Shown here piece by piece: positions 1-5,742 of a DNA stretch of 9,155 nt. A program made the translations under genes and the position numbers. This DNA is from JBFKMV01 sp041629655. GTDB lineage: Bacteria > Acidobacteriota > Polarisedimenticolia > Polarisedimenticolales > Polarisedimenticolaceae. The stretch covers positions 1 through 9,155 of the forward strand of contig JBFKMV010000196.1 in the NCBI GenBank assembly GCA_041629655.1, in the 5' to 3' direction. Every line of letters starts with the position of its first letter. Within the stretch, counting starts at the first letter, position 1. Under the pieces are notes generated by a model. The model saw only the letters and a list, made by a program, of their open reading frames with translations. It had not been told where the DNA came from and made no database searches.

Positions 1-1
1 A

Positions 2-113
2 ACCGAAGGGAACGGGGACGTTTCCCCAACCCCGGTTTCGGAGGCAGTATGCGCGACGCTGTTTTCGCATAGCTGCCTCCTAACCCCTGGTTCGGGAAAC
101 GTCCCCCTTCGGT
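2..113. repeat. Large imperfect palindromic repeat, copy 1 (REP-like)
   Basis: Two long arms (about 2-47 and 73-113) are imperfect reverse complements. The left arm contains GGGGACGTTTCCCC (14-27) and GGTTTCGGAGGCAG (34-47). The right arm reads CTGCCTCC (73-80), then GGGAAACGTCCCC (94-106). The stem continues inward as TATGCG/CGCATA (48-53/66-71) and outward as ACCGAAG/CTTCGGT (2-8/107-113). A second copy with the same arms but an unrelated loop lies at 8287-8381, so this is a dispersed family. Size and arm style resemble REP/BIME elements mobilised by REP-associated tyrosine transposases; that link is from general knowledge. It ends 59 bases before the kinase ATG. There is no U-tract, so it is not a standard intrinsic terminator. 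Confidence 0.85.
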
Positions 114-130
114 CCCCCGCGACGGACGCG

Positions 131-136
131 TATCAT
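131..136 (+). promoter_or_regulatory. Candidate -10 box (TATCAT) of the fusion kinase gene
   Basis: TATCAT is a close match to the bacterial -10 consensus. It stands out in GC-rich sequence and lies 35 bases before the preferred ATG. The hexamer 17 bases upstream (TTCGGT, 108-113) is a poor -35 and belongs to the outer arm of the palindromic repeat. It predicts transcription starting near 143. Confidence 0.4.
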
Positions 137-155
137 CTGCCTGCGTCGTCGACGT

Positions 156-161
156 GAGGAG
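156..161 (+). promoter_or_regulatory. Shine-Dalgarno sequence GAGGAG that decides the kinase start
   Basis: GAGGAG lies 10 bases before the ATG at 172. An in-frame GTG at 154 overlaps this site and has no ribosome binding site of its own. The ATG at 172 is therefore preferred; it also gives the usual short N-terminus, with about ten residues before the kinase fold. Confidence 0.65.
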
Positions 162-171
162 TCACGGCAGG

Positions 172-3042
172 ATGCCCATCGAAGCCGGGCAACAGCTGCT
201 CCACTACCGCCTGATCGGCAAGATCGGCGAGGGCGGGATGGGTGTGGTCTACGAGGCCACCGACACGCGGCTCGATCGCCACGTCGCCCTCAAGGTCCTG
301 CCGCCGGAGCTGACGCAGGACCCCGAGCGGAGCGCCCGCTTCCAGCAGGAGGCGCGGCTGGCGGCCGCGCTCAACCACCCCAACATCGCCACAGTCCACG
401 ACGTGGGCGAGCAGGACGGGGTGACCTTCATCGTCATGGAGCTGGTGCGCGGCGAGTCGTTGCGCCGCGTGGTCCGCGGTGAGCCGCTCGCCGTCGACCG
501 CGCGCTCGACATCGCCACGGGTGTCGCCGCCGGGCTGGCCCGGGCGCATCGCGAGGGCGTGCTGCACCGCGACCTGAAGCCGGACAACGTGATGCTGACG
601 GACGACGGCATCCCGAAGATTCTCGACTTCGGCCTGGGCAAGCTGATCGACAAGGGTGACACGCGCGAGCCGGACATGCCGCCGGCGACCGACCTGGCCA
701 CAGCCACCGCCTTGGACTCGCCCTACGTCACCCGCGCCGGGCAGGTCGTCGGCACGCTGGCCTACATGTCGCCCGAGCAGCTCCAGGGCCGGACGGTGGA
801 CGCGCGCACGGACGTCTTCGCGTTCGGGGTGCTGCTGTACGAGATGCTCACCGGGAAGCGGCCCTTCGCCGGCAAGTCGAACCTCGATACGGCGACGGCG
901 ATCCTGCGCGACGATCCGGCCCCGCTCGAGGCGCTGCGTCCCGGCGTGCCGGCGGGCCTGCAGCAGATCCTGGCGCGCTGCCTGGCCAAGGAACCCGGGG
1001 ACCGCTACGAATCCGCCGAGGCGCTGCACGAAGCGCTGCTCGCCCTGAAGCGGAAGATCGATACAACCGCCACCGGGCTAGGAGCGCTGGTGCGCCGGCC
1101 GCAGGTCCTCGCGGTCGCGGCGCTGCTCGTCGTGCTGATCGGAGCCGCACTGGTCTGGACGGCCCGTCGCGGCTCACGCCTGGCGTGGGCCCGCACCGAG
1201 GCGCTCCCCGAGATCGAGCGGCTGTACGACTCGGGCGACACCGACGGCGCGATGCGCCTGCTCTACGAGGTGTCCGAGATCATCCCCGACGACCCGCACC
1301 TGCGCCAGTTCGTCTCCAGCGCCATGATCCGGCTGAGCCTGGACTCCGATCCGCCGGGTGCCACGGTCTACACCAAGGGCTACAACCACCCCGAGCGCGA
1401 GTGGATCCGGCTTGGCGAGACGCCCATCGAGAACGTCCCGCTCGCGCTGCCCGCCCGCTTCCGCGTCGAAAAGGATGGCTATATCGCCTTCGAAGGCGCA
1501 CCGTTCGGGGTCCGGCAGACCTTCCGGCTGTTCCGCGAGGACGAGATCCCGCCCGGGATGGTCCACGTGCCGGCCGGGACCGCAGAGTTCGGCGCGGCGG
1601 AGCCGGTGGCGCTCGACGAGTTCTGGATCGACAAGCACGAGGTGACCAACCGCGAGTACAAGAAGTTCGTCGACGAAGGCGGATACCGCGAGGATCGGTT
1701 CTGGCCCGAGGAGCTGGACCGCGGAGCGTTCGTCGACACCACGGGGCGCCCCGGCCCGGCCGGCTGGGCGCTGGGCGGCTACCCCGAAGGCGCGGACGAT
1801 TTGCCCGTCGGCGGCGTGAGCTGGTTCGAGGCCGCGGCGTATGCGGCGTGGGCCGGCAAGAGCCTGCCGACGGTGTTCCACTGGCGGCTCGCCGCGCAGC
1901 AGAGCATCTTCAGCGAGATCCTGCTGTGGAGCAACTTCGACACCAAGGGTCCGGCGCCGGTGGGCAGCTACGCCGGGCTCGGGCCGACCGGGACGTACGA
2001 CATGGCGGGCAACGTCCGCGAGTGGTGCGTCAATCGCACCGGCGAGATGCGCCACATCCTGGGCGGCGCCTGGTCGGACCCCGACTACCTTTACCGCAGC
2101 ACCGACGCCGCCCCGCCCCACGACCGCTCGGCGATCAACGGCTTCCGCTGCATGCGGACCTCCGCGCCGCCGTCCGACGCCGCGCTGGCCGCCATCGAGC
2201 ACCCCGTCGAGGACCACCGCCAGGACACCGCGATCGACGACGACCTGTTCGCGATGGTGCGGCGCGACTTCGACTACGACGACCGGGCGCTCGACCCGCA
2301 GGTCGTCTCCACCGACGACACTCCGCCCGACTGGCGCCACGAGGTCGTGACCGTGGCGTCGGCGTACGGCGACGAGCGGTTGCCGGTCCACCTTTTCTTG
2401 CCGAAAGACGCCCAGCCCCCTTACCAGGCCGTCGTCTACTTCCCGCCCTCGAGCGCGAGGTACCTCCGGGACAGCCGCCACCCCAGCTTTCCGTTCGCGT
2501 ACTTCATCCCCAAGAGCGGGCGCGCGCTGGTCTATCCGATCTACCAGGGAACCTACGAGCGGCAGATCGAGCGGCACGGCCCGAACGACTACCGCGACCA
2601 CATGATCCAGATGGGCAAGGACCTGCGGAGAACCGTCGACTACCTCGAGACCCGCGAGGACATCGACAGCGGGAAGCTGGCCTACTACGGGCTGAGCTGG
2701 GGCGGCAACCTGGGCCCGCTGATGACGGCCATCGAGCCCCGCTTCGCCGCCAGCGTGCTCGTGTCGGGCGGGCTGTACCGGTTTCCCGAGGACTGGCCGC
2801 CGGGTGCGGTGCCCCAGAACTTCGCTCCGCGCTCGACCGTGCCCACGATCATGATCAACGGCCGGAACGATTTCAACGCCCCGGTCGAGACCAACATCCA
2901 GCCGATGTTCGACATGCTCGGGACGCCGGAGCCGCACAAGCGGCTGGTCCTGCTCGACGGCGGCCACGTGCCGGCCTCGGTCAACGAGGTGATCCGCGGG
3001 GTGCTCGACTGGCTCGACCGCTACCTGGGCCCGGTCCGCTAG
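172..3042 (+). CDS. Membrane Ser/Thr kinase fused to PEGA-like, FGE-like and alpha/beta-hydrolase domains
   Basis: The protein has 956 residues. Residues 12-285 form a Hanks-type kinase: glycine loop IGEGGMGVVY (18-27), ATP-binding K41 (VALK), catalytic HRDLKPDN (132-139), DFG (152-154) and GTLAYMSPEQ (194-203). All key residues are present, so it should be active. One membrane helix lies at about 312-332. A short helical linker is followed by a PEGA-like segment (about 392-450, SDPPGATVYTKG) and an FGE/SUMF1-like domain (about 463-662; GNVREWC at 613-619, GFRC at 657-660). The C-terminal third is an alpha/beta-hydrolase of the dipeptidyl-peptidase type with nucleophile GLSWGG (S842), D900 and H932. 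By topology the kinase is cytoplasmic and the rest extracytoplasmic. The FGE-like domain lacks the copper-binding cysteine pair (GGAWSDPDY, 631-639), so it is probably structural or ligand-binding. Substrates are unknown. Confidence 0.93.
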   Translation: MPIEAGQQLLHYRLIGKIGEGGMGVVYEATDTRLDRHVALKVLPPELTQDPERSARFQQEARLAAALNHPNIATVHDVGEQDGVTFIVMELVRGESLRRVVRGEPLAVDRALDIATGVAAGLARAHREGVLHRDLKPDNVMLTDDGIPKILDFGLGKLIDKGDTREPDMPPATDLATATALDSPYVTRAGQVVGTLAYMSPEQLQGRTVDARTDVFAFGVLLYEMLTGKRPFAGKSNLDTATAILRDDPAPLEALRPGVPAGLQQILARCLAKEPGDRYESAEALHEALLALKRKIDTTATGLGALVRRPQVLAVAALLVVLIGAALVWTARRGSRLAWARTEALPEIERLYDSGDTDGAMRLLYEVSEIIPDDPHLRQFVSSAMIRLSLDSDPPGATVYTKGYNHPEREWIRLGETPIENVPLALPARFRVEKDGYIAFEGAPFGVRQTFRLFREDEIPPGMVHVPAGTAEFGAAEPVALDEFWIDKHEVTNREYKKFVDEGGYREDRFWPEELDRGAFVDTTGRPGPAGWALGGYPEGADDLPVGGVSWFEAAAYAAWAGKSLPTVFHWRLAAQQSIFSEILLWSNFDTKGPAPVGSYAGLGPTGTYDMAGNVREWCVNRTGEMRHILGGAWSDPDYLYRSTDAAPPHDRSAINGFRCMRTSAPPSDAALAAIEHPVEDHRQDTAIDDDLFAMVRRDFDYDDRALDPQVVSTDDTPPDWRHEVVTVASAYGDERLPVHLFLPKDAQPPYQAVVYFPPSSARYLRDSRHPSFPFAYFIPKSGRALVYPIYQGTYERQIERHGPNDYRDHMIQMGKDLRRTVDYLETREDIDSGKLAYYGLSWGGNLGPLMTAIEPRFAASVLVSGGLYRFPEDWPPGAVPQNFAPRSTVPTIMINGRNDFNAPVETNIQPMFDMLGTPEPHKRLVLLDGGHVPASVNEVIRGVLDWLDRYLGPVR

Positions 3043-3048
3043 GGCCCC

Positions 3049-3618
3049 TCAGGTGCTCTTCGGCCGGATCTTGCCCTCCAGGAGGTCGCGCAGGACCGCC
3101 TCGACGCCCAGCTGTCGCGCCCAGTGCTCCAGGTGGTCGCGGTCCAGCTCGGCTCCCTGCACGGCCACGATGCCGGCCGCATCCCCGAGCTGCCGCTCGG
3201 AAGGCGTGATGCGGTGCCGGAGAAGCTTGTGCAGCAGCGTGTCCTCGGCCGTGGCGATCCACGCCGGCTCTCCGAACAGGCTCGCCTCGAGGCGGCGACC
3301 GAACATCTGCTGTTCGAAAGCGTCCGTTCGAAGCGTCCAGAAGTCGACCTTGAGCGCGGAGCGGCGATCGATCGCGTTGAACATGAACGGTCGCCCGAGC
3401 GCAGCCCGTACGGAAGCCTCCTCGAGGGCGAATTCGTCATCGAACGCAGCGACGATCGCGGCGGCGCGGTCCTCTTCGAAGGCGAGCACGAAGTCGAGAT
3501 CGTGCGTCGTCCGTGGTATGCCCCAGAAGTTGCTGGCCATCGAGCCGGTCAGCATGTACGGGAGACCGAGCCGATTGAGACGCCGCAGGCAGTCGACGAG
3601 CAGCTCCCGCTCGGTCAT
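3049..3618 (-). CDS. Minimal nucleotidyltransferase, possible toxin-antitoxin component
   Basis: The product has 189 residues and belongs to the polymerase-beta/MNT nucleotidyltransferase fold (AbiEii-like or DUF6036-like). The signature TGSMASNFWG (24-33) is followed by HDLDFVL with D40 and D42, and the third acidic residue is D92 (ALKVDFW). The metal-binding triad therefore looks intact. The C-terminal half is helical and unassigned. The ATG start overlaps the stop of the 65-residue gene upstream (ATGA, 3615-3618), which implies translational coupling; there is no strong Shine-Dalgarno. The stop lies 6 bases from the stop of the converging kinase gene. Related proteins transfer nucleotides to tRNA or to partner proteins and often act as toxins in two-gene modules. 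The substrate cannot be inferred, and a housekeeping or antibiotic-modifying role is not excluded. Confidence 0.82.
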   Translation of the reverse strand: MTERELLVDCLRRLNRLGLPYMLTGSMASNFWGIPRTTHDLDFVLAFEEDRAAAIVAAFDDEFALEEASVRAALGRPFMFNAIDRRSALKVDFWTLRTDAFEQQMFGRRLEASLFGEPAWIATAEDTLLHKLLRHRITPSERQLGDAAGIVAVQGAELDRDHLEHWARQLGVEAVLRDLLEGKIRPKST

Positions 3619-3812
3619 CGGCCAAGCTCGATCCGTGCGTGCAGCAGCCGCTCGACTTCCGCGTCATCGGCATCCGGGTGCCGCGCACGTATGCCCGCCC
3701 GCGCGACGTCGCACGCGAGCGCGTGCAGCTCGAGCGCGATCCCGAGACGCTGCTCACCGGTCATCCGACGGTAGCCGGCGATCTGCTCGTCGAGCGCGGT
3801 CTCGGCATCCAT
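3615..3812 (-). CDS. Small 65-residue partner of the nucleotidyltransferase, antitoxin-like
   Basis: This short, mostly helical, charged protein has a central ELHALACDVARAGIRARHPD stretch (28-47), then DAEVERLLHARIEL. The pattern 'GIR-RHP-(D/E)A---EV-RLL-R' recurs in small proteins encoded next to nucleotidyltransferases in many bacteria. I associate it with proteins annotated as Rv0078B-related antitoxins, but I cannot run a search to confirm this. The gene overlaps its neighbour by 4 bases and starts 12 bases after the propeller gene's stop. No Shine-Dalgarno precedes the ATG. A TACACT box lies 6 bases upstream, so leaderless transcription or readthrough from the propeller gene are both possible. 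The antitoxin role is inferred from context. Confidence 0.75.
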   Translation of the reverse strand: MDAETALDEQIAGYRRMTGEQRLGIALELHALACDVARAGIRARHPDADDAEVERLLHARIELGR

Positions 3813-3818
3813 AGGCCC

Positions 3819-3824
3819 AGTGTA
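3819..3824 (-). promoter_or_regulatory. Candidate -10 box (TACACT) for the small protein / nucleotidyltransferase pair
   Basis: On the minus strand TACACT is followed by GGGCCT and then the ATG of the 65-residue gene. The 6-base spacing would place the transcription start at or next to the ATG, giving a leaderless mRNA. The box directly follows the stop codon of the propeller gene (3825-3827). No convincing -35 element was identified. Confidence 0.35.
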
Positions 3825-5579
3825 CTACCGCGCCGCGGCCCTGGAGCCCGCCAGCGGCAGCCGGAACGCGGCCATCTCCTCGCCGTTGCGCACCAGCAGG
3901 ACGTCGCCGACCAGCGCCGGGTAGTTCCAGGTCCGGCCCTGGATGGCCCCCGGAAAACGCGCCAGCTCCTGGAACCCGTCGGGCGTCGCCGCGACCAGCG
4001 CCAGGTCCCCTTGCTCGGTCACCACCAGCAGCACGCCCTGATCGCGCAACAGGATCAGCTGGCCCTCGCCGTAGCGTCCGCCCTTCCACTTGCGCTCGCC
4101 GTCCGCGGCGCCGATACAGGCGAGGATCGTGCCGTCGAAGCCGTAGGCGTGGTCCTCGTGAACGACGAAGCTGCTGAAGTGCGGCTTCAGCCCCTCGGAG
4201 CTCCAGCGTTCCTCGACGCTCCAGCCCGCCGGGCCGCGCGTCACCCCGAGCCGCAGCATGCCGCGCGGCATGAACTCGATGTTGCTGACCAGCAGGTCGC
4301 CGTCCACGGTCAGGGCCGGCTGCACGTAGCTGTAGCCCGGCCAGTCGTGCTCCCAGAGCACCGTGCCGTCGGCCGGCGCGACGCTCGTCGCCCCGCTGCC
4401 GCTCAGCAGCACGACCTGCGCGACCCCGCCAACCGTCAACGGGTGGGGCGAGCTGTAGCTGCCGCCGCGTTTCGGGGGGCCGGACCAGCGGAGATCGCCG
4501 GTGGCGGTGTCGTACGCGAAGAGCTGGCCGGAAACGGCGACGACGACCACGTCGCCGACCACCAGGGGCGAGTTCGTGAAGCCGAACTCCGGAACGTCCT
4601 TCCCGGCGTCGGACGCGGCGTTACGCGACCACACCACCGTGCCGTCGGCGGCGTCGAGCGCGTTGACGATCCCGGTCGCCCCGAGCGAGTAGACGCGACC
4701 GCCGCCGCAGGCCGGCGTCGCCCGCGGACCGGCGCCGACGTGCGAGTCCCAGAAGCGAACCGTGTCGCGGTGCCGCCACACCGGCTCGCCGGTGGTCAGG
4801 CGGTAGCCGGCGACGATCTCGTCGTCCCCGCGCTGCTCCTGGGTGTAGAGCAGGCCGCCGCCGACCGCGAACGACGAGACGCCCGGTCCGACCGGCCGCC
4901 GCCACAGCTCCACGGGCGGCGACGCCGACCAGTCGGTCGCGAACCGCACGCCGGAGACGCTGCCGTCGCGATCGGGCCCGCGAAAGCCGGGCCACTCCGC
5001 ATCCATCGTTACCGTCGCCGACGCCGCGGCGAGCCCCGTCGGGTCGTCGCCGGCCTGGGCCAGGAGCCGCTGCTCGGCCGTCTCGGCCCAGCGCCAGGTG
5101 AAATCCGGAGCGCCCCCGCTGTCGAGACCGTCGTTCCGGACCAGCGCGAAGCCGCCCACCGCGAGCAGGACGGTCGCGACCATCGTCACGCGGCGGATCG
5201 GGTCGGAGAAGCTGCGGGTGAGCACCGCCCAGGCCACGAAGGCCAGGCTGAAGATACCGGGGGCGTAGATGAAGAACTGCACCCCCATGTTCCCTTCCCG
5301 CACCGACTCGTGGAGCAGATACGGGGTCGCGGCCATCGCGGCGACCAGCAGCACGATCGCGCCCACGCGCTCCCACCACGACGCCCGGCTGAAGAAGACC
5401 CACCAGATGAGGACGGCCAGCGTGGCGATCGGTCCGCTCAGCGCGACGAAGCCCCCGATGTCGGGCGCGACGACCGGCAGACCGAACCGGGCCAGCAGCT
5501 GCAGCAGCACGATGACCACGCCGGGCCATAGCCGGAGCGGCCGGTGCCGCGTCGATTCGACGGTCCGCGCGTTGGCCAT
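3825..5579 (-). CDS. Membrane-anchored PQQ-like beta-propeller protein
   Basis: The product has 584 residues from the ATG at 5579. Five hydrophobic helices occupy the first 150 residues (about 19-38, 43-63, 70-89, 102-120 and 130-147). After a linker comes the motif WPGFRGPDRDG (196-206), which opens a family of PQQ-like propellers. The rest shows repeated blades of the type GTVVWSRN, GDLRWSG, GTVLWEHDW and GERKWKGG, each a 'G-x-x-W' strand end, as in BamB-like and quinoprotein folds. No dehydrogenase catalytic residues were recognised, so it is probably a binding or scaffold propeller facing the periplasm. The start has AAGGGGGG about 7 bases upstream; an in-frame GTG at 5621 would add 14 unremarkable residues and is less likely. 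It is the first gene of the minus-strand group and is divergent from the cytochrome gene. Confidence 0.88.
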   Translation of the reverse strand: MANARTVESTRHRPLRLWPGVVIVLLQLLARFGLPVVAPDIGGFVALSGPIATLAVLIWWVFFSRASWWERVGAIVLLVAAMAATPYLLHESVREGNMGVQFFIYAPGIFSLAFVAWAVLTRSFSDPIRRVTMVATVLLAVGGFALVRNDGLDSGGAPDFTWRWAETAEQRLLAQAGDDPTGLAAASATVTMDAEWPGFRGPDRDGSVSGVRFATDWSASPPVELWRRPVGPGVSSFAVGGGLLYTQEQRGDDEIVAGYRLTTGEPVWRHRDTVRFWDSHVGAGPRATPACGGGRVYSLGATGIVNALDAADGTVVWSRNAASDAGKDVPEFGFTNSPLVVGDVVVVAVSGQLFAYDTATGDLRWSGPPKRGGSYSSPHPLTVGGVAQVVLLSGSGATSVAPADGTVLWEHDWPGYSYVQPALTVDGDLLVSNIEFMPRGMLRLGVTRGPAGWSVEERWSSEGLKPHFSSFVVHEDHAYGFDGTILACIGAADGERKWKGGRYGEGQLILLRDQGVLLVVTEQGDLALVAATPDGFQELARFPGAIQGRTWNYPALVGDVLLVRNGEEMAAFRLPLAGSRAAAR

Positions 5580-5586
5580 GGTGGCA

Positions 5587-5594
5587 CCCCCCTT
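5587..5594 (-). promoter_or_regulatory. Purine-rich ribosome binding site of the propeller gene
   Basis: On the minus strand AAGGGGGG precedes the ATG at 5579 with 7 intervening bases. It is G-rich rather than the classical AGGAGG, but it is the only purine run in the region. It favours the ATG at 5579 over the upstream GTG at 5621. Confidence 0.5.
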
Positions 5595-5644
5595 GTCGCC
5601 TGTAGGACCTGATACGGCCACGTTAGCCCAAGGTTCGCAAAGAG

Positions 5645-5717
5645 GGGGTCAGGTCTCACATTTCAACATCGCAAGCCGTTGATTCCACGGCCATGTTGAA
5701 ATGTGAGACCTGACCCC
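5645..5717. repeat. Perfect 25-bp-arm palindrome in the divergent intergenic region
   Basis: The arm GGGGTCAGGTCTCACATTTC + AACAT (5645-5669) is matched exactly by its reverse complement at 5693-5717. The 23-base centre holds a second small stem, GCCGT (5675-5679) with ACGGC (5687-5691), around a 7-base loop. This can extrude as a cruciform or fold as a long hairpin in RNA. The arm resembles 'GGGGTCAGGTCT' palindromes I recall near REP-associated tyrosine transposases in several phyla. It is a different family from the 2-113 and 8287-8381 repeats. It lies in a 163-base gap (5580-5742), 65 bases from the propeller start and 25 bases from the cytochrome start. The arms are more AT-rich than their surroundings, consistent with insertion. 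Confidence 0.92.
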
Positions 5718-5729
5718 TTCCGGGGCTGG

Positions 5730-5735
5730 TAGGCT
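5730..5735 (+). promoter_or_regulatory. Weak -10-like box (TAGGCT) before the cytochrome gene
   Basis: TAGGCT fits the loose TANNNT pattern and ends 7 bases before the ATG at 5743, the spacing expected for a leaderless transcript. It is a poor match on its own. The only Shine-Dalgarno alternative is a weak AGG at 5731-5733. It is listed because the same spacing occurs before two other genes in the window. Confidence 0.25.
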
Positions 5736-5742
5736 ATCCCGC

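Noticed and set aside
154..171. GTG at 154 as an upstream start of the fusion kinase
   Set aside because: It overlaps the GAGGAG that serves the ATG at 172, has no ribosome binding site of its own, and adds six residues with no kinase similarity.
1174..2967. Long minus-strand open frame opposite the fusion kinase
   Set aside because: This is an antisense shadow with Val/Arg/Asp-rich low-complexity translation and no recognisable motif.
1185..3209. Long + strand open frame overlapping the fusion kinase in another frame
   Set aside because: Its product is dominated by Arg, Pro, Ala and Gly with no domains, typical of a shifted frame in GC-rich coding DNA; the overlapping frame has clear kinase, FGE-like and hydrolase motifs.
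3615..3812. HEPN ribonuclease motif in the small protein (R38 to H45, RX6H)
   Set aside because: The protein is only 65 residues, well short of a HEPN fold, and the motif lies within an ordinary Arg/His-rich helix end. The match is probably coincidental.
3639..5531. Long + strand open frame opposite the propeller gene
   Set aside because: The translation is rich in Arg, Ala, His and Gln without motifs, whereas the minus strand encodes membrane helices and propeller blades.
5580..5621. GTG at 5621 as an upstream start of the propeller gene
   Set aside because: The ATG at 5579 has a purine run at the right distance, and the 14 extra residues show no signal-peptide or helix character.
5611..5640. 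Sigma-70-type promoter of the propeller gene (TTGCGA and TATCAG on the minus strand)
   Set aside because: The spacing is about 20 bases, outside the usual range, and both hexamers are weak, so it was not listed as a feature.
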